From JAAXHB01 sp965221635 (GTDB lineage: Bacteria; Actinomycetota; Acidimicrobiia; Acidimicrobiales; Aldehydirespiratoraceae): a DNA stretch of 64,000 nt. Location: contig OZ244902.1 in the NCBI GenBank assembly GCA_965221635.1, positions 1,550,001 to 1,614,000 on the forward strand. The letters are read 5' to 3'. Of this stretch, positions 35,498 to 44,348 are shown one piece after another (the stretch's first letter is position 1; each line of letters begins with the position of its first letter). Under the pieces are notes generated by a model. That model made no database searches and was not told where the DNA came from. It saw only the letters and a program-made list of their open reading frames with translations. Both the position numbers and the translations under genes were made by a program.

Positions 35498-36747
35498 AGC
35501 CTGTCGGCTTCAGGTTTGGCCCGCGGTTCGAGCCGCCGGAACACGACGGTCACAGCGAACACCGCAAGGCCCATGCCCAAAACAGTAGGCCGAATGCCCG
35601 CCGCGTCTGCCAGCACGCCAAAGGGAAGCGAAATCACCGAGAACCCCGCGTAGCTGAACATCAGCAGACTCTGCACCCGTCCGTGGTACTCAACCGGCGC
35701 AGACGAAAGCACCAGCGAATTGTTGAGGGCTTGAAACGCGCTGGAGCTGGCGCCCACCACCGCGAAGATCGCCATGGCCGCCACAAAGGTGGGCATCAGC
35801 GCGAACACCGCCAGCGACACTCCGAACACCGCGGCGCTGCGGCCCTGGAACAGCTTCAACCGAGAGCGGTGCAGGTTCGCCAGCGCAATCGTGGCAACCA
35901 GCGCGCCCACCGCCCCTGCGGTGGTGAGCAAACCGAACCCGGCCGAACCCGCTTCGTAGATCCTCTCGGCGATCACCGGCAGGAAGGCAATGTGGGGAAA
36001 GCCCACCAGCACCACCGCGAACGACATCAACAACAGGTGAAGGATCTCCCGATCCGCGCGCACGAAGCGCACCCCGTCCAACACGTCGCCAAGGGCGCTT
36101 CGACCCGAGGGCTCCGGCTTGGCGCCACGGGGCAGGCGCAACACCATCAACACGCTCGCCAGCGCCAGCCCGGCGGTGGTGAAGAACACCCCGGCAAGGC
36201 CAAAGAACGCCACGCCGATCAGCACGCCCGCCACCGCGGGGCCGACAACTCGACAGCACTGCACCGACCCCATCGACAGGAATACCGCGTTGGTGAGCAG
36301 TTGCCTGTCCACAACCTCCGCCACCGCTCCCAGCCGAGCGGGGCCCAGTATCGAGATCGCCGCGCCTTGCACCAAACCGGCCGCCAGCAGCATCCAGTAG
36401 GCCGCCGAGTCGGTAACCACGGCCACCGCCAAAGCCAGGGGGGTGGTTGCCTGCATCAGGCCGGCCACAACCAGCACGCCCCGTTTGGCGAACCTGTCCG
36501 CCAGCACCCCACCGGTGGGCATGGCCACGATGCTCGCCAAGCCGAACATCATCATCACCCCGCCGAGCCCGCTGTTGGATCCGGTGATCTCGAACGCCAG
36601 CCAGGCGCGGGCGATTCCGCCCATCTGCATGGTCATGAAGGCCAGGAAGCCGCTGATGAACAACCACCGGTAGGCGTCCACCTGCAAGGCCTCGAATCGG
36701 CCGGTGCGTGAGGCGTCACCCTCGTGGCGAACGAACCGTGCTCTCAT
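35494..36747 (-). CDS. Major facilitator superfamily transporter
   Basis: A 417-residue protein with about 12 hydrophobic segments. The MFS loop motif between segments 2 and 3 is seen as GGVLADRFAKRG, with a second in the C-half (VEYHGRVQSL). It resembles the MFS_3/EntS group of exporters. ATG at 36747 follows no clear ribosome site. Divergent from coxM over 218 nt, so the intergenic region may control both. Confidence 0.82.
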   Translation of the reverse strand: MRARFVRHEGDASRTGRFEALQVDAYRWLFISGFLAFMTMQMGGIARAWLAFEITGSNSGLGGVMMMFGLASIVAMPTGGVLADRFAKRGVLVVAGLMQATTPLALAVAVVTDSAAYWMLLAAGLVQGAAISILGPARLGAVAEVVDRQLLTNAVFLSMGSVQCCRVVGPAVAGVLIGVAFFGLAGVFFTTAGLALASVLMVLRLPRGAKPEPSGRSALGDVLDGVRFVRADREILHLLLMSFAVVLVGFPHIAFLPVIAERIYEAGSAGFGLLTTAGAVGALVATIALANLHRSRLKLFQGRSAAVFGVSLAVFALMPTFVAAMAIFAVVGASSSAFQALNNSLVLSSAPVEYHGRVQSLLMFSYAGFSVISLPFGVLADAAGIRPTVLGMGLAVFAVTVVFRRLEPRAKPEADRL

Positions 36748-36839
36748 GCGACCACGCTCTCTCGCAGCCCGCAGCCGCCGTCGGAACACACCCCATGTTG
36801 CCCGACAATCACCTGCACCTGGTCGCGCCTGCGCGCAAT

Positions 36840-36864
36840 CCGCGACGGGGGCCGATCGTCGCGG
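36840..36864 (+). promoter_or_regulatory. Inverted repeat upstream of the cox promoter, candidate operator
   Basis: CCGCGAC at 36840-36846 and GTCGCGG at 36858-36864 form a 7-bp perfect dyad, centre spacing 18 bp, ending 5 bp before the -10 at 36870. This overlaps where RNA polymerase would contact the -35, the classic place for a repressor. Regulator unknown. Confidence 0.4.
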
Positions 36865-36869
36865 CGGGT

Positions 36870-36875
36870 TAGGGT
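36870..36875 (+). promoter_or_regulatory. -10 element (TAGGGT) of coxMSL
   Basis: TAGGGT with a leader of about 80 nt to the coxM ATG, which has GGAGG upstream. Confidence 0.4.
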
Positions 36876-36965
36876 GACTGTTCCCAATCGCCAACATCAA
36901 CAGCACCGGACGGTTGCGGCTGCCCTGCGCGGCCTTCTGTTCGGCCGAGGCAGGAGGAAGCGACC

Positions 36966-37835
36966 ATGCTGCCGTCCAAGTTCGACTACACAGTTGCCGG
37001 CTCGGTTGAGGAGGCCGTGGCCGCCAAGGCCGAAGGCGGCGACGAGACCAGGTTCATAGCCGGGGGCCAGAGCCTGCTGCCGATGATGAAGCTGCGCCTG
37101 GCGGTGCCCGACAAGCTGGTGGACATCAACCGCATTGCGGGCCTCGACACGATCGAGCGTCGCAACGGTCACCTGCATGTTGGTGCGCTGGTGCGCCACG
37201 CCGACATCGCCTCGTCGAGCGAAGCCTTCGGAGCGGTCGCATCGGCGGCGCCCTGGATCGCCGATCCGCTGGTGCGCAACCGCGGCACCATGTGCGGATC
37301 GGTGGCGCACTGCGACCCCGAGGGCGACTGGAACACCGTGCTGTTGGCCACCGGCGCCGACGTGGCCGCCCGCAACGCCTCGGGCGAGCGTTGGATCGCC
37401 ATCGAGGACTTCGTGGCGGGAATGTTCACCAACGCGCTCGCCGATGACGAAATGGTCACCGGGTTGCGCATTCCCGTGCCCGCGGGACCAAGCGGCGGCT
37501 CGTACCAGAAGCTTGAGCGCAAGATCGGCGACTACGCCACGGTGGGGGTGGCCGCCCACCTGGAGTTCTCCGATGACGGGGTGATCACCTCCGCCGGGGT
37601 GGCGCTCACGTCGGTGGCGCCGGTGAACACCAAGGTGCCCGGCGCCGAGTCGATGCTGGTGGGCAACCGTGCGAGCGCCGAGCTGTTCGAATCGGCGGGC
37701 GCGGCCGCGGCGGCTGCGTCCGATCCCCGTGACGACGTGCGCGGCACGGCCCGCTGGAAGCGCCAGGTTGTGGCTGTGTTCACCAGCCGAGCCTTGTCCG
37801 AGGCCGCCGCCCAGGCCGGTCACGGGCTTGGCTGA
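36966..37835 (+). CDS. coxM: CO dehydrogenase medium (FAD) subunit CoxM
   Basis: A 289-residue FAD-binding subunit. AGGQSLLPMMKLRL (about 32-45) binds the FAD pyrophosphate and NRGTMCGSVAHCDPEGDW (about 107-124) is the second FAD motif of the xanthine oxidase family. It passes electrons from the iron-sulfur subunit to the respiratory chain. First gene of coxM-coxS-coxL, the order of form I aerobic CO dehydrogenase. ATG at 36966 with GGAGG. Confidence 0.9.
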   Translation: MLPSKFDYTVAGSVEEAVAAKAEGGDETRFIAGGQSLLPMMKLRLAVPDKLVDINRIAGLDTIERRNGHLHVGALVRHADIASSSEAFGAVASAAPWIADPLVRNRGTMCGSVAHCDPEGDWNTVLLATGADVAARNASGERWIAIEDFVAGMFTNALADDEMVTGLRIPVPAGPSGGSYQKLERKIGDYATVGVAAHLEFSDDGVITSAGVALTSVAPVNTKVPGAESMLVGNRASAELFESAGAAAAAASDPRDDVRGTARWKRQVVAVFTSRALSEAAAQAGHGLG

Positions 37836-37913
37836 GCCGTTTTCGACAATCCGGTCTTTCGATAATCCAGTCTGAATCCACGGTCTGAAACCACAGTCTG
37901 AGAGGAAAACAAC

Positions 37914-38387
37914 ATGCAAATCACGATCACGGTCAACGGCGAGGATCACTCCTCCGACATCGAGCCGAGACGCCTGCTGGTGGATTACCTGCGCACCACC
38001 GTTGGTCTCACCGGCACCCACATCGGCTGCGACACCACAAGTTGTGGCGTGTGTACCGTGCTGGTGGACGGCACACCGGTGAAGTCCTGCACCATGCTGG
38101 CGGTGCAAGCCGACGGATGCTCGGTGACCACCGTGGAGGGTCTCAAGGTCGGCGGCGAACTGCACCCGATCCAAACCGCGTTCCACGAGGAGCACGGCTT
38201 GCAATGCGGATTTTGCACACCGGCGATGATGCTGGTGGGCGCGGCGCTGATCGAACAGAACCCCGATCCCAGCGACGAAGATGTGCGCTGGGCGATCTCG
38301 GGCAACTTGTGTCGCTGCACCGGCTACATGAACATCGTGAAGGCAATCCAAGCCGCCGCGGCCGCGTCAGCACCCGAGCCTGCCTGA
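37914..38387 (+). CDS. coxS: CO dehydrogenase small (2Fe-2S) subunit CoxS
   Basis: A 157-residue subunit with two [2Fe-2S] clusters: C39, C44, C47 and C59 in the ferredoxin-like domain and C98, C101, C133 and C135 in the helical domain (QCGFCTP, LCRCTGY). It carries electrons from the molybdenum centre to CoxM. ATG at 37914 with GAGAGGA upstream. The 78-nt gap before it contains loose 13-bp repeats of a CCACAGTCTG type. Confidence 0.95.
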   Translation: MQITITVNGEDHSSDIEPRRLLVDYLRTTVGLTGTHIGCDTTSCGVCTVLVDGTPVKSCTMLAVQADGCSVTTVEGLKVGGELHPIQTAFHEEHGLQCGFCTPAMMLVGAALIEQNPDPSDEDVRWAISGNLCRCTGYMNIVKAIQAAAAASAPEPA

Positions 38388-38511
38388 GGCCGCGCCGCAG
38401 GCCCCCACCCGTCCAGTTCTTCCAACACGACCCCACGACAAACCCCATCGGCAATCACCGCCGCCCCGAGCAACCGCAAGGGCTTGTGGTGACCCCAGAA
38501 CGGAGAATCAG

Positions 38512-40875
38512 ATGACCACAGCCGAACCCACCACCTCCGCTGCGATCGGCGGCATAGGCCACAGCGTGAAGCGAGTGGAGGACGCCCGCCTGATCGAAGG
38601 CCAGGGCAACTTCCTCGACGACATTTCCCTGCCGGGGATGCTGCACATGGCGCTGGTGCGCTCACCGGTGGCCCACGCCCGCATCGCCGGGATCGACACC
38701 TCTGAAGCAGCCGCGGTTGACGGCGTGGTGGCGGTGGTCACCGGCGAACTCATGGCCCAGCACGGGCTGGCCTGGATGCCCACCCTGTCGGGCGACACCC
38801 AGGCGGTGCTAGCCACCGACAAGGTGCGCTACCAGGGCCAGGAGGTGGCCGCGGTGATTGCCACCGACCCGTACGTGGCAGTCGACGCCGCGGAGCTCGT
38901 GGACGTGGAATACGACATGCTCGACGCCATCGTCACCCCCCAGCAAGCCCTCGAGGGCGGCGCCGAGATGATCCGCGACGAAAAAGAGGGCCAGGTCGGC
39001 AACGTCGCCTACGAATGGGAAACCGGCGACCGCGAAGCCACCGAAGCCGCTTTCGCCACCGCCGACAAGGTGGTGTCGCTCACCACCCACTACCCGCGTT
39101 CGCACCCGTCGCCGCTTGAGACCTGCGGAATCGTGGCCGATGTGAACTCCGTGACCGGTCAGGCCACGATCCATCTCACATCGCAGGCCCCTCACGCCCA
39201 CCGCACGTTGTTTGCGATGGTGGCCGGGCTGCCCGAGCAGAACATCCGCATCATCAGCCCCGACATCGGCGGCGGGTTCGGCAACAAGGTGCCCATCTAC
39301 CCCGGTTACGTGGTGGCAACCGCTGCCAGCCTGCTGATCGGCAAGCCCGTGAAATGGGTGGAGACCCGCACCGAGAACCTGATCTCCACCGGGTTCGGGC
39401 GTGACTACTACATGACCGGCGAACTGGCCCTCAACAAAGACGGCCGCATTCAGGCGCTGCGGGTGAACATGCTGTCCGATCAGGGGGCGTTCTACTCCGA
39501 CGCCCAGCCCACACAGTTCCGTGCCGGGCTGTTCCACGTGGTCACCGGCAGCTACGACTTCCCCGCCGCGCACGTGGCGTGCAAAGGGGCGTTCACCAAC
39601 AAGGCGCCCGGCGGGGTGGCGTACCGGTGCTCGTTCCGCATCACCGAGGCGTCGTACCTGATCGAACGGCTCGTGCAGACCGCCGCCTACGAACTCGACA
39701 TCGACCCGGCCGAGCTGCGCCTGCGCAACTTGATCCAGCCCGAACAGTTCCCCTACGAGACACCAACCGGTTTCGTGTACGACTCAGGCGACTACCCCAC
39801 GGCGCTCAAGAAGGCCCTCGAGGAGGTCGGCTACGACGAGTTGCGCGCCGAGCAGGCAAAGGCCCGCGAGGAGGGCCGCCTGATCGGCATCGGCATCGCC
39901 CACTTCACCGAAGCGGTGGGGGCGGGCCCGGCGCACACCTACGACATTGCCGGGCTCAAGATGATCGACTCGGCCGAGCTGAGGGTGCATCCCACCGGCA
40001 AGGCCATCTTGAAGCTGGGCGTGAAAACCCAGGGTCAGGGTCACGAGACCACCTTCGCCCAGATCGCCGCGTCGCAGCTTGGGATCCCAGCGGGCGACAT
40101 CAAGGTGGTACACGGAGACACCGACAACACCCCCTACGGGCTGGGCACCTACGCCTCACGCTCCACTCCGGTGGGTGGCGCCGCAACCGCGGTGGTGGCC
40201 CGCCGCCTGGCCTCCAAGGCCCGCAAGATCGCGGCCCATCTGCTTGAGGCAGCACCCGAGGACATCGAGCAACAAGACGGCAACTTCTCGGTGGCGGGCA
40301 GCCCCGACCGGTCGGTGTCCATCGGTGACGTGGCCCTCGCCGCTTACACGAACCTTCCCGAGGGCATGGAGTACGGCCTCGAGGACGTGTGCTACTACAA
40401 CCCGCCCAACCTCACCTACCCCTACGGCGCGTACGTGGTGGTGGTGGAAGTGGACGCCGACACCGGCGTGTGGAAGGTGCAGCGCATGGTGGCGCTCGAC
40501 GACTGCGGCGTTCGGATCAACCCGATGATCGTTGAGGGTCAGATCCACGGAGGCCTCACCGAGGGCTTCGCCATGTCGTCGATGCAGTGGATCACCTTCG
40601 ACGACGACGGCAACTGCATCGGATCGAACTACATGGACTACCTGATCCCCACCGCCTGGGAAACACCCAAGTTCGAGCTGCTCGAAACGGTGGTTCCCTC
40701 GCCGCATCACCCGATCGGCGCCAAGGGAATCGGCGAGTCCGCCACGGTTGGTTCACCGGCCGCGTTCGTGAACGCGGTGATCGACGCGGTGGCGCATCTC
40801 GGGGTGCGCAACATCGACATGCCGGTGCTGCCCGACCGTGTGTGGGAGGCAATCGACGACGCCTCCGCCGCCTGA
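38512..40875 (+). CDS. coxL: Form I CO dehydrogenase large (Mo/Cu) subunit CoxL
   Basis: A 787-residue molybdopterin cytosine dinucleotide subunit. The active-site loop reads AYRCSFR at 370-376; the AYxCSFR motif with the copper-binding Cys (373) defines form I CoxL, which oxidises CO to CO2, whereas form II enzymes have AYRGAGR. Other cofactor motifs: GGGFGNK near 257, QGQGHETTFAQI near 507 and KGIGESATVGSPAA near 740 with the catalytic Glu. Part of coxMSL; ATG with GGAG. The cell probably gains energy from trace CO. Maturation genes coxD and coxE are not in the window. Confidence 0.95.
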   Translation: MTTAEPTTSAAIGGIGHSVKRVEDARLIEGQGNFLDDISLPGMLHMALVRSPVAHARIAGIDTSEAAAVDGVVAVVTGELMAQHGLAWMPTLSGDTQAVLATDKVRYQGQEVAAVIATDPYVAVDAAELVDVEYDMLDAIVTPQQALEGGAEMIRDEKEGQVGNVAYEWETGDREATEAAFATADKVVSLTTHYPRSHPSPLETCGIVADVNSVTGQATIHLTSQAPHAHRTLFAMVAGLPEQNIRIISPDIGGGFGNKVPIYPGYVVATAASLLIGKPVKWVETRTENLISTGFGRDYYMTGELALNKDGRIQALRVNMLSDQGAFYSDAQPTQFRAGLFHVVTGSYDFPAAHVACKGAFTNKAPGGVAYRCSFRITEASYLIERLVQTAAYELDIDPAELRLRNLIQPEQFPYETPTGFVYDSGDYPTALKKALEEVGYDELRAEQAKAREEGRLIGIGIAHFTEAVGAGPAHTYDIAGLKMIDSAELRVHPTGKAILKLGVKTQGQGHETTFAQIAASQLGIPAGDIKVVHGDTDNTPYGLGTYASRSTPVGGAATAVVARRLASKARKIAAHLLEAAPEDIEQQDGNFSVAGSPDRSVSIGDVALAAYTNLPEGMEYGLEDVCYYNPPNLTYPYGAYVVVVEVDADTGVWKVQRMVALDDCGVRINPMIVEGQIHGGLTEGFAMSSMQWITFDDDGNCIGSNYMDYLIPTAWETPKFELLETVVPSPHHPIGAKGIGESATVGSPAAFVNAVIDAVAHLGVRNIDMPVLPDRVWEAIDDASAA

Positions 40876-40899
40876 GCCGCCCGAGTCAAGCCTCAACCG

Positions 40900-40988
40900 G
40901 CCCGGCAGCCCCAGCCCGGCAATACCCGGCCCGGCAATGCACAGCCCGGCAATACCCGGCCCGGCGAGACGCAGCCCGCCAGTGGGCA
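40900..40988 (+). repeat. Six tandem 15-bp repeats between coxL and the xdhC-like gene
   Basis: Unit GCCCGGCAATACCCG or close variants, at 40900 (14 bp), 40914, 40929, 40944, 40959 and 40974. The array fills most of the 153-nt gap. Confidence 0.75.
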
Positions 40989-41028
40989 TTCTGGACACCA
41001 AGGATTCCGAACAAGGAGCGTTGGCGGC

Positions 41029-42033
41029 GTGATGGACGTGACGGTGCTTGCCCGGGCGGTTGAGCTGGCCGAGGCCCGGTGCGGTTTCGTGCTGGCCACC
41101 GTGGTGTGGCGGCGCGGCCCGTCGTCGGGTCGTGCCGGTTCCAAGGCGATAGTTCTGCCCGACGGGGCGGTGTGTGGCTGGCTGGGGGGCGCGTGCGCGG
41201 AGCCCTCGGTTGTGCGACACGCCCTGGAGTGCATGCAAACCGGCGAACCGGCGCTGCTGTTGCTGGGACGGCCCGGCGAGTTCGATCAGCGAGACCGCGA
41301 AGGGGCACGCTTGATTGCCATGGCCTGCGAATCCGACGGGGCGCTGGAGGTGTACCTGGAACCTCACCGCCCGCAGCCACAGGTGATCGTGGTGGGGCGC
41401 TCGCCCGCGGTGGACGCCCTGGCCGAAATGGCCGAGACGGTTGGCTGGCAGGCGGTGGTGATCGACGACGGTGGCGACCCCAACACCCACACCCGGCCTC
41501 ACCTGGTGCGCACCAAACTGGACTTCGATTCGGTGGTGATCGACCGCGCCACCGCGGTGGTGATCGCCACCCAGGGCCATTACGACGACCTGGCCCTGGC
41601 CGCGGCGCTGCAAGCCGGAGCGGATCGGGCCGGTTACGTGGGCCTGGTGGCGTCGCCGCGGCGCGCCACCGCGGTGATCGACCATCTGCGTGAGCAGTTC
41701 ACCGAGGATCACCCGCACCTGCTGGCAAGCCTGAGCGGTGTTCACGCTCCCGCCGGTGTGGACTTGGGGTCTCTGCCCAACGCCGAGATTGCGGTGGCGG
41801 TGATGGCCGACCTGGTGGCCCGCCGCGCCCGGGGCGAACTGAGCGCGCACCCCGCGCACGGGGTTGACGCGACCGCCGCGCCGGAGCGCCGCGAGGCCAT
41901 CGACCCGGTGTGTGAAATGACGGTGCTGGTACACGACGCCAAGTACCACACCGTGCACGATGGCAGCGACTACTGGTTCTGCGCGTCGGGGTGCTTGCGG
42001 GCCTTCGTCGCCAACCCCGAGGCGTTCGTCTGA
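41029..42033 (+). CDS. XdhC/CoxF-like maturation protein fused to a C-terminal YHS domain
   Basis: A 334-residue protein. Residues 1-75 are the XdhC/CoxI N-terminal domain (FVLATVVWRRGPSSGRAGSKAIVLPDG, GGACAEPSV); about 115-280 are the XdhC Rossmann domain (QVIVVGRSPAVDALAEMA, YVGLVASPRR). XdhC proteins bind the molybdenum cofactor and insert it, with sulfur, into the large subunit. The last 45 residues are a YHS domain (DPVCEMTV, YWFCASGC), a metal- or cofactor-binding module, here possibly for copper. Downstream of coxL, so it likely matures CoxL. GTG at 41029 is 10 nt after AGGAG; ATG one codon on is possible. Confidence 0.85.
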   Translation: MMDVTVLARAVELAEARCGFVLATVVWRRGPSSGRAGSKAIVLPDGAVCGWLGGACAEPSVVRHALECMQTGEPALLLLGRPGEFDQRDREGARLIAMACESDGALEVYLEPHRPQPQVIVVGRSPAVDALAEMAETVGWQAVVIDDGGDPNTHTRPHLVRTKLDFDSVVIDRATAVVIATQGHYDDLALAAALQAGADRAGYVGLVASPRRATAVIDHLREQFTEDHPHLLASLSGVHAPAGVDLGSLPNAEIAVAVMADLVARRARGELSAHPAHGVDATAAPERREAIDPVCEMTVLVHDAKYHTVHDGSDYWFCASGCLRAFVANPEAFV

Positions 42034-42071
42034 CCCCAACCCCAGCCACGGTGGCCCACCGGCGCCACCGG

Positions 42072-42077
42072 TAGTCT
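42072..42077 (+). promoter_or_regulatory. -10 element (TAGTCT) of the EamA gene, leaderless
   Basis: TAGTCT ends 6 nt before the ATG at 42084. Confidence 0.45.
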
Positions 42078-42083
42078 CCTTTG

Positions 42084-43040
42084 ATGCCGAAGGGGCCGTC
42101 GCGGCCAGACGGGGTTGTGTCCGCGGCGTCGGGCGCGGGTGGCGAGCCGCAGCAGTACGACCACCGGCCGCTCGGCTGGTTGCTGGCCGCGGTTGGCATG
42201 ATCGGCGTGTCAACCGATTCGCTTTGGGTGCGGCTCTCCGAAGCCGAAGCCATCGACGTGGCCTTCTGGGTGGCTTGTTGTGCCCTGCCGCTGTACGCGG
42301 TGCTCGGCCGTTGGCTGGATCATGCCTCGCCGATCCGCTCGCTGCGCACCCACACCAAACCGTTGCTGGCGTTGGCGGTGCTCAGCGCGGCGAGCCAGGT
42401 GACGTTCATCACCGCCATCACCCAAACACGGGTGGCCAACGTGGTGGCGATCGTGGCCGCGTCGCCGCTGATGGCCTCCGCGGTGGCCCGGGTGGCGCTC
42501 AAGGAGCGCATCAGTGCCCGGGTGGGTGTGGCCATCGCGGTGACGATCCTCGGAGTGGGGTTGATCGTGTCCACCTCGCTTGGGCAGCCCACCCTGCGGG
42601 GCGACGTCCTGGCGCTGGTGGCGGTGGCGTGCTTCTCGGTGAGCCTCAACATCTGGCGCCGCCACCCCGAGATGAGCCGCTTCACGGGGCTGTCGCTGAG
42701 CGCCGCGATGGTGGTGGTGGCCACCGCCTTCTTCGCGTCGCCGTTCTCGCTGGACATGCGCGCCTACCTGGCGGTGGCCGCCATGGGACTGTGCTTCAAT
42801 CCGCTTGGCCGTCTCGCCCATTCCAGCGCCCCCCGCTTCGCGCCGGTGTCGGAGGTGTCGCTGTTCATTCCCATAGAAACCGTCGCCGGCACCGTGTGGG
42901 CCGCGGTGTTCCTTGGCGAACTGCCCCGTCCGATGGTGGTGGTGGGCGGCGTGGTGGTGATGGCCGGTGTGTTTTACGGCACCATCGCCACCCTGCGCCG
43001 CAACACCGTGATCGGCGCCTCGGCAAGCCCCCCGATCTGA
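42084..43040 (+). CDS. EamA/DMT-family transporter
   Basis: A 318-residue membrane protein with about ten hydrophobic segments in two EamA repeats; ASQVTFITAITQTRVANVVAIVAASPLMASAVA in the first half and VSEVSLFIPIETVAGTVWAAVFLGE in the second are typical of the drug/metabolite transporter family. Substrate cannot be inferred. Own leaderless promoter, so it is probably not part of the cox operon. Confidence 0.85.
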   Translation: MPKGPSRPDGVVSAASGAGGEPQQYDHRPLGWLLAAVGMIGVSTDSLWVRLSEAEAIDVAFWVACCALPLYAVLGRWLDHASPIRSLRTHTKPLLALAVLSAASQVTFITAITQTRVANVVAIVAASPLMASAVARVALKERISARVGVAIAVTILGVGLIVSTSLGQPTLRGDVLALVAVACFSVSLNIWRRHPEMSRFTGLSLSAAMVVVATAFFASPFSLDMRAYLAVAAMGLCFNPLGRLAHSSAPRFAPVSEVSLFIPIETVAGTVWAAVFLGELPRPMVVVGGVVVMAGVFYGTIATLRRNTVIGASASPPI

Positions 43041-43080
43041 GGCCGCCGCGATCCGAAGCGCCGCACAGCCCGGCGCTCGG

Positions 43081-43134
43081 GCCGGGATCTCAGGGCCTGC
43101 GGGTATCTCCGGGCCTGCCGGGATCTCAGCGGCC
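43081..43134 (+). repeat. Three tandem 18-bp repeats between convergent genes
   Basis: Unit GCCGGGATCTCAGGGCCT and two variants at 43081, 43099 and 43117. They fill the gap between the EamA gene and the convergent oxygenase-like gene and could form hairpins, but no U-tract is present. Confidence 0.7.
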
Positions 43135-43143
43135 GCCCGGCGC

Positions 43144-44031
43144 TCAGACGGGGATCACTCCGTAGGTGACGCCCAGGTCCGACAGCCACCGGCGGTAGGC
43201 GATGGCGCAACGATCGGCGCGTATCGGGGTCTCCGCGCGGGGATCGAGGGGAAGCAGCTTGGGGTACTGATTCTCGAGGATGGGCTTGTCCTGTGAGATC
43301 ACGCCCTGCTGGAAGCGGCGGAGCTGCCCGTTGGTGCTCACATCGTCGAGCAGGCTCGAGAACAAGTGGGCCCGCATGAGAGTGTCGGTGAGGGGGTGGA
43401 TGAAGATGCCGATGGCGTCCATGCGCTCGGGCTCTCCCGGAGAGGACTTGTACAGCATCGCCGCGTAGGGGTGTGGCACCCGGTAGATGTACTCGGCCAT
43501 CACCGCCTCCGAGGACGACGCCGCAGCACGGGGCTGATGGAAGCGGCATTCGGTGGCCCAGATCTCCCCGTCGCGTTCGCTCACGTTGTACTCCACCACC
43601 TCTGTGTGCGGTTCGGCGCCCAGAATCCCGGTGTGTACGTACGGGAAGTGGGCCATGTCCAGGAAGTTCTCCACTGCACGCGGCGGCGACACCTCGATGC
43701 CCACGCTGAGCATGTTGAGGGTGCGCCGGTCGGGTTCGTCCGCTTCGGGCACTGCGAACACAGGGCCGGTTGGCTCGTCCAGAGCCGCCCACAGGTAGCC
43801 GAGCGCGGTACACGACGCCAGCTTGCGACCGGGTTGCCCATCGGCGGTGCAGGCCTCCACATGCGGTGAGCCCGAAGGGTCGAACCAGAAACGGATTGGT
43901 TCGCCCAACAACAGCGTGTGACGGATCTCGCCGTCGTCCACTTCGGGGGTGGCGGCAAGGGCATGCCAGTGGCTTCGGATCACCGGATCGTCGCAGACTT
44001 GCGTGAGTTGGGGGGTGTGCGTTCCGAGCAT
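43144..44031 (-). CDS. Ring-hydroxylating-oxygenase-like protein without a Rieske domain
   Basis: A 295-residue protein matching the catalytic half of Rieske non-haem iron oxygenases: ENFLDMAHFPYVHTG provides the iron ligands His128 and His133 with Asp125 bridging, and QDKPILENQYP near 245 is a family landmark. The N-terminal part (VIRSHWHALAAT, FWFDPSGSPHV, then LGYLWAALDEP) has the edges of the Rieske domain, but about 50 residues with the CxH and CxxH cluster ligands are absent. It therefore cannot receive electrons by the usual internal route. ATG at 44031 with GGAGG on the minus strand, so the start is secure. Substrate unknown. Relatives nearest in feel are VanA/PaO-type demethylases. 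Confidence 0.75.
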   Translation of the reverse strand: MLGTHTPQLTQVCDDPVIRSHWHALAATPEVDDGEIRHTLLLGEPIRFWFDPSGSPHVEACTADGQPGRKLASCTALGYLWAALDEPTGPVFAVPEADEPDRRTLNMLSVGIEVSPPRAVENFLDMAHFPYVHTGILGAEPHTEVVEYNVSERDGEIWATECRFHQPRAAASSSEAVMAEYIYRVPHPYAAMLYKSSPGEPERMDAIGIFIHPLTDTLMRAHLFSSLLDDVSTNGQLRRFQQGVISQDKPILENQYPKLLPLDPRAETPIRADRCAIAYRRWLSDLGVTYGVIPV

Positions 44032-44220
44032 GGCAACCTCCGCTTCGAGTTCACGTGGTGGTGACGATTCTTGCCGACGCGGCGCCTGTGTGAGAAACCG
44101 CCGACTTCGTGCAACGCAGTATCGCGCCCGGCCGCCGCCTCAGAGCGCTGCGAACCGGCTCTGGGCATCCAAACCGCTGCGTGGTTGTCGACCAGTCGTT
44201 GCGCAATGGTCGCGCTGCGA

Positions 44221-44286
44221 TTGCCCTGTGGTTGCCCTGTCGTTGCCTTGTGCTTGCGCTGTGGTTTCCCAGGCGTTGCGCTGCGC
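44221..44286 (+). repeat. Six tandem 11-bp repeats
   Basis: TTGCCCTGTGG and variants (TTGCCCTGTCG, TTGCCTTGTGC, TTGCGCTGTGG, TTTCCCAGGCG, TTGCGCTGCGC). An 11-bp period is close to one helical turn, so any bound protein would contact one face. Confidence 0.7.
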
Positions 44287-44333
44287 CCGGGTGAGCGGCG
44301 ACGAAGGCGTGAGGCGCACACGCCTTGGGCCCC

Positions 44334-44339
44334 TACTCT
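44334..44339 (+). promoter_or_regulatory. -10 element (TACTCT) before the membrane protein gene
   Basis: TACTCT ends 9 nt before the ATG at 44349 and 6 nt before a TTG at 44346. Confidence 0.35.
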
Positions 44340-44348
44340 GGGCCCTTG

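Larger units (their letters stand above)
44032..44348. other. 317-nt gap with no gene
   Basis: Divergent intergenic region. It holds the minus-strand ribosome site of the oxygenase-like gene, the 11-bp repeat array at 44221-44286 and the -10 of the next gene. Open frames here translate only the repeats and none has a supported start. Confidence 0.6.

Noticed and set aside
38512..40875. Calling CoxL a generic xanthine or aldehyde dehydrogenase
   Set aside because: The AYRCSFR loop and the M-S-L order are specific to form I CO dehydrogenase.
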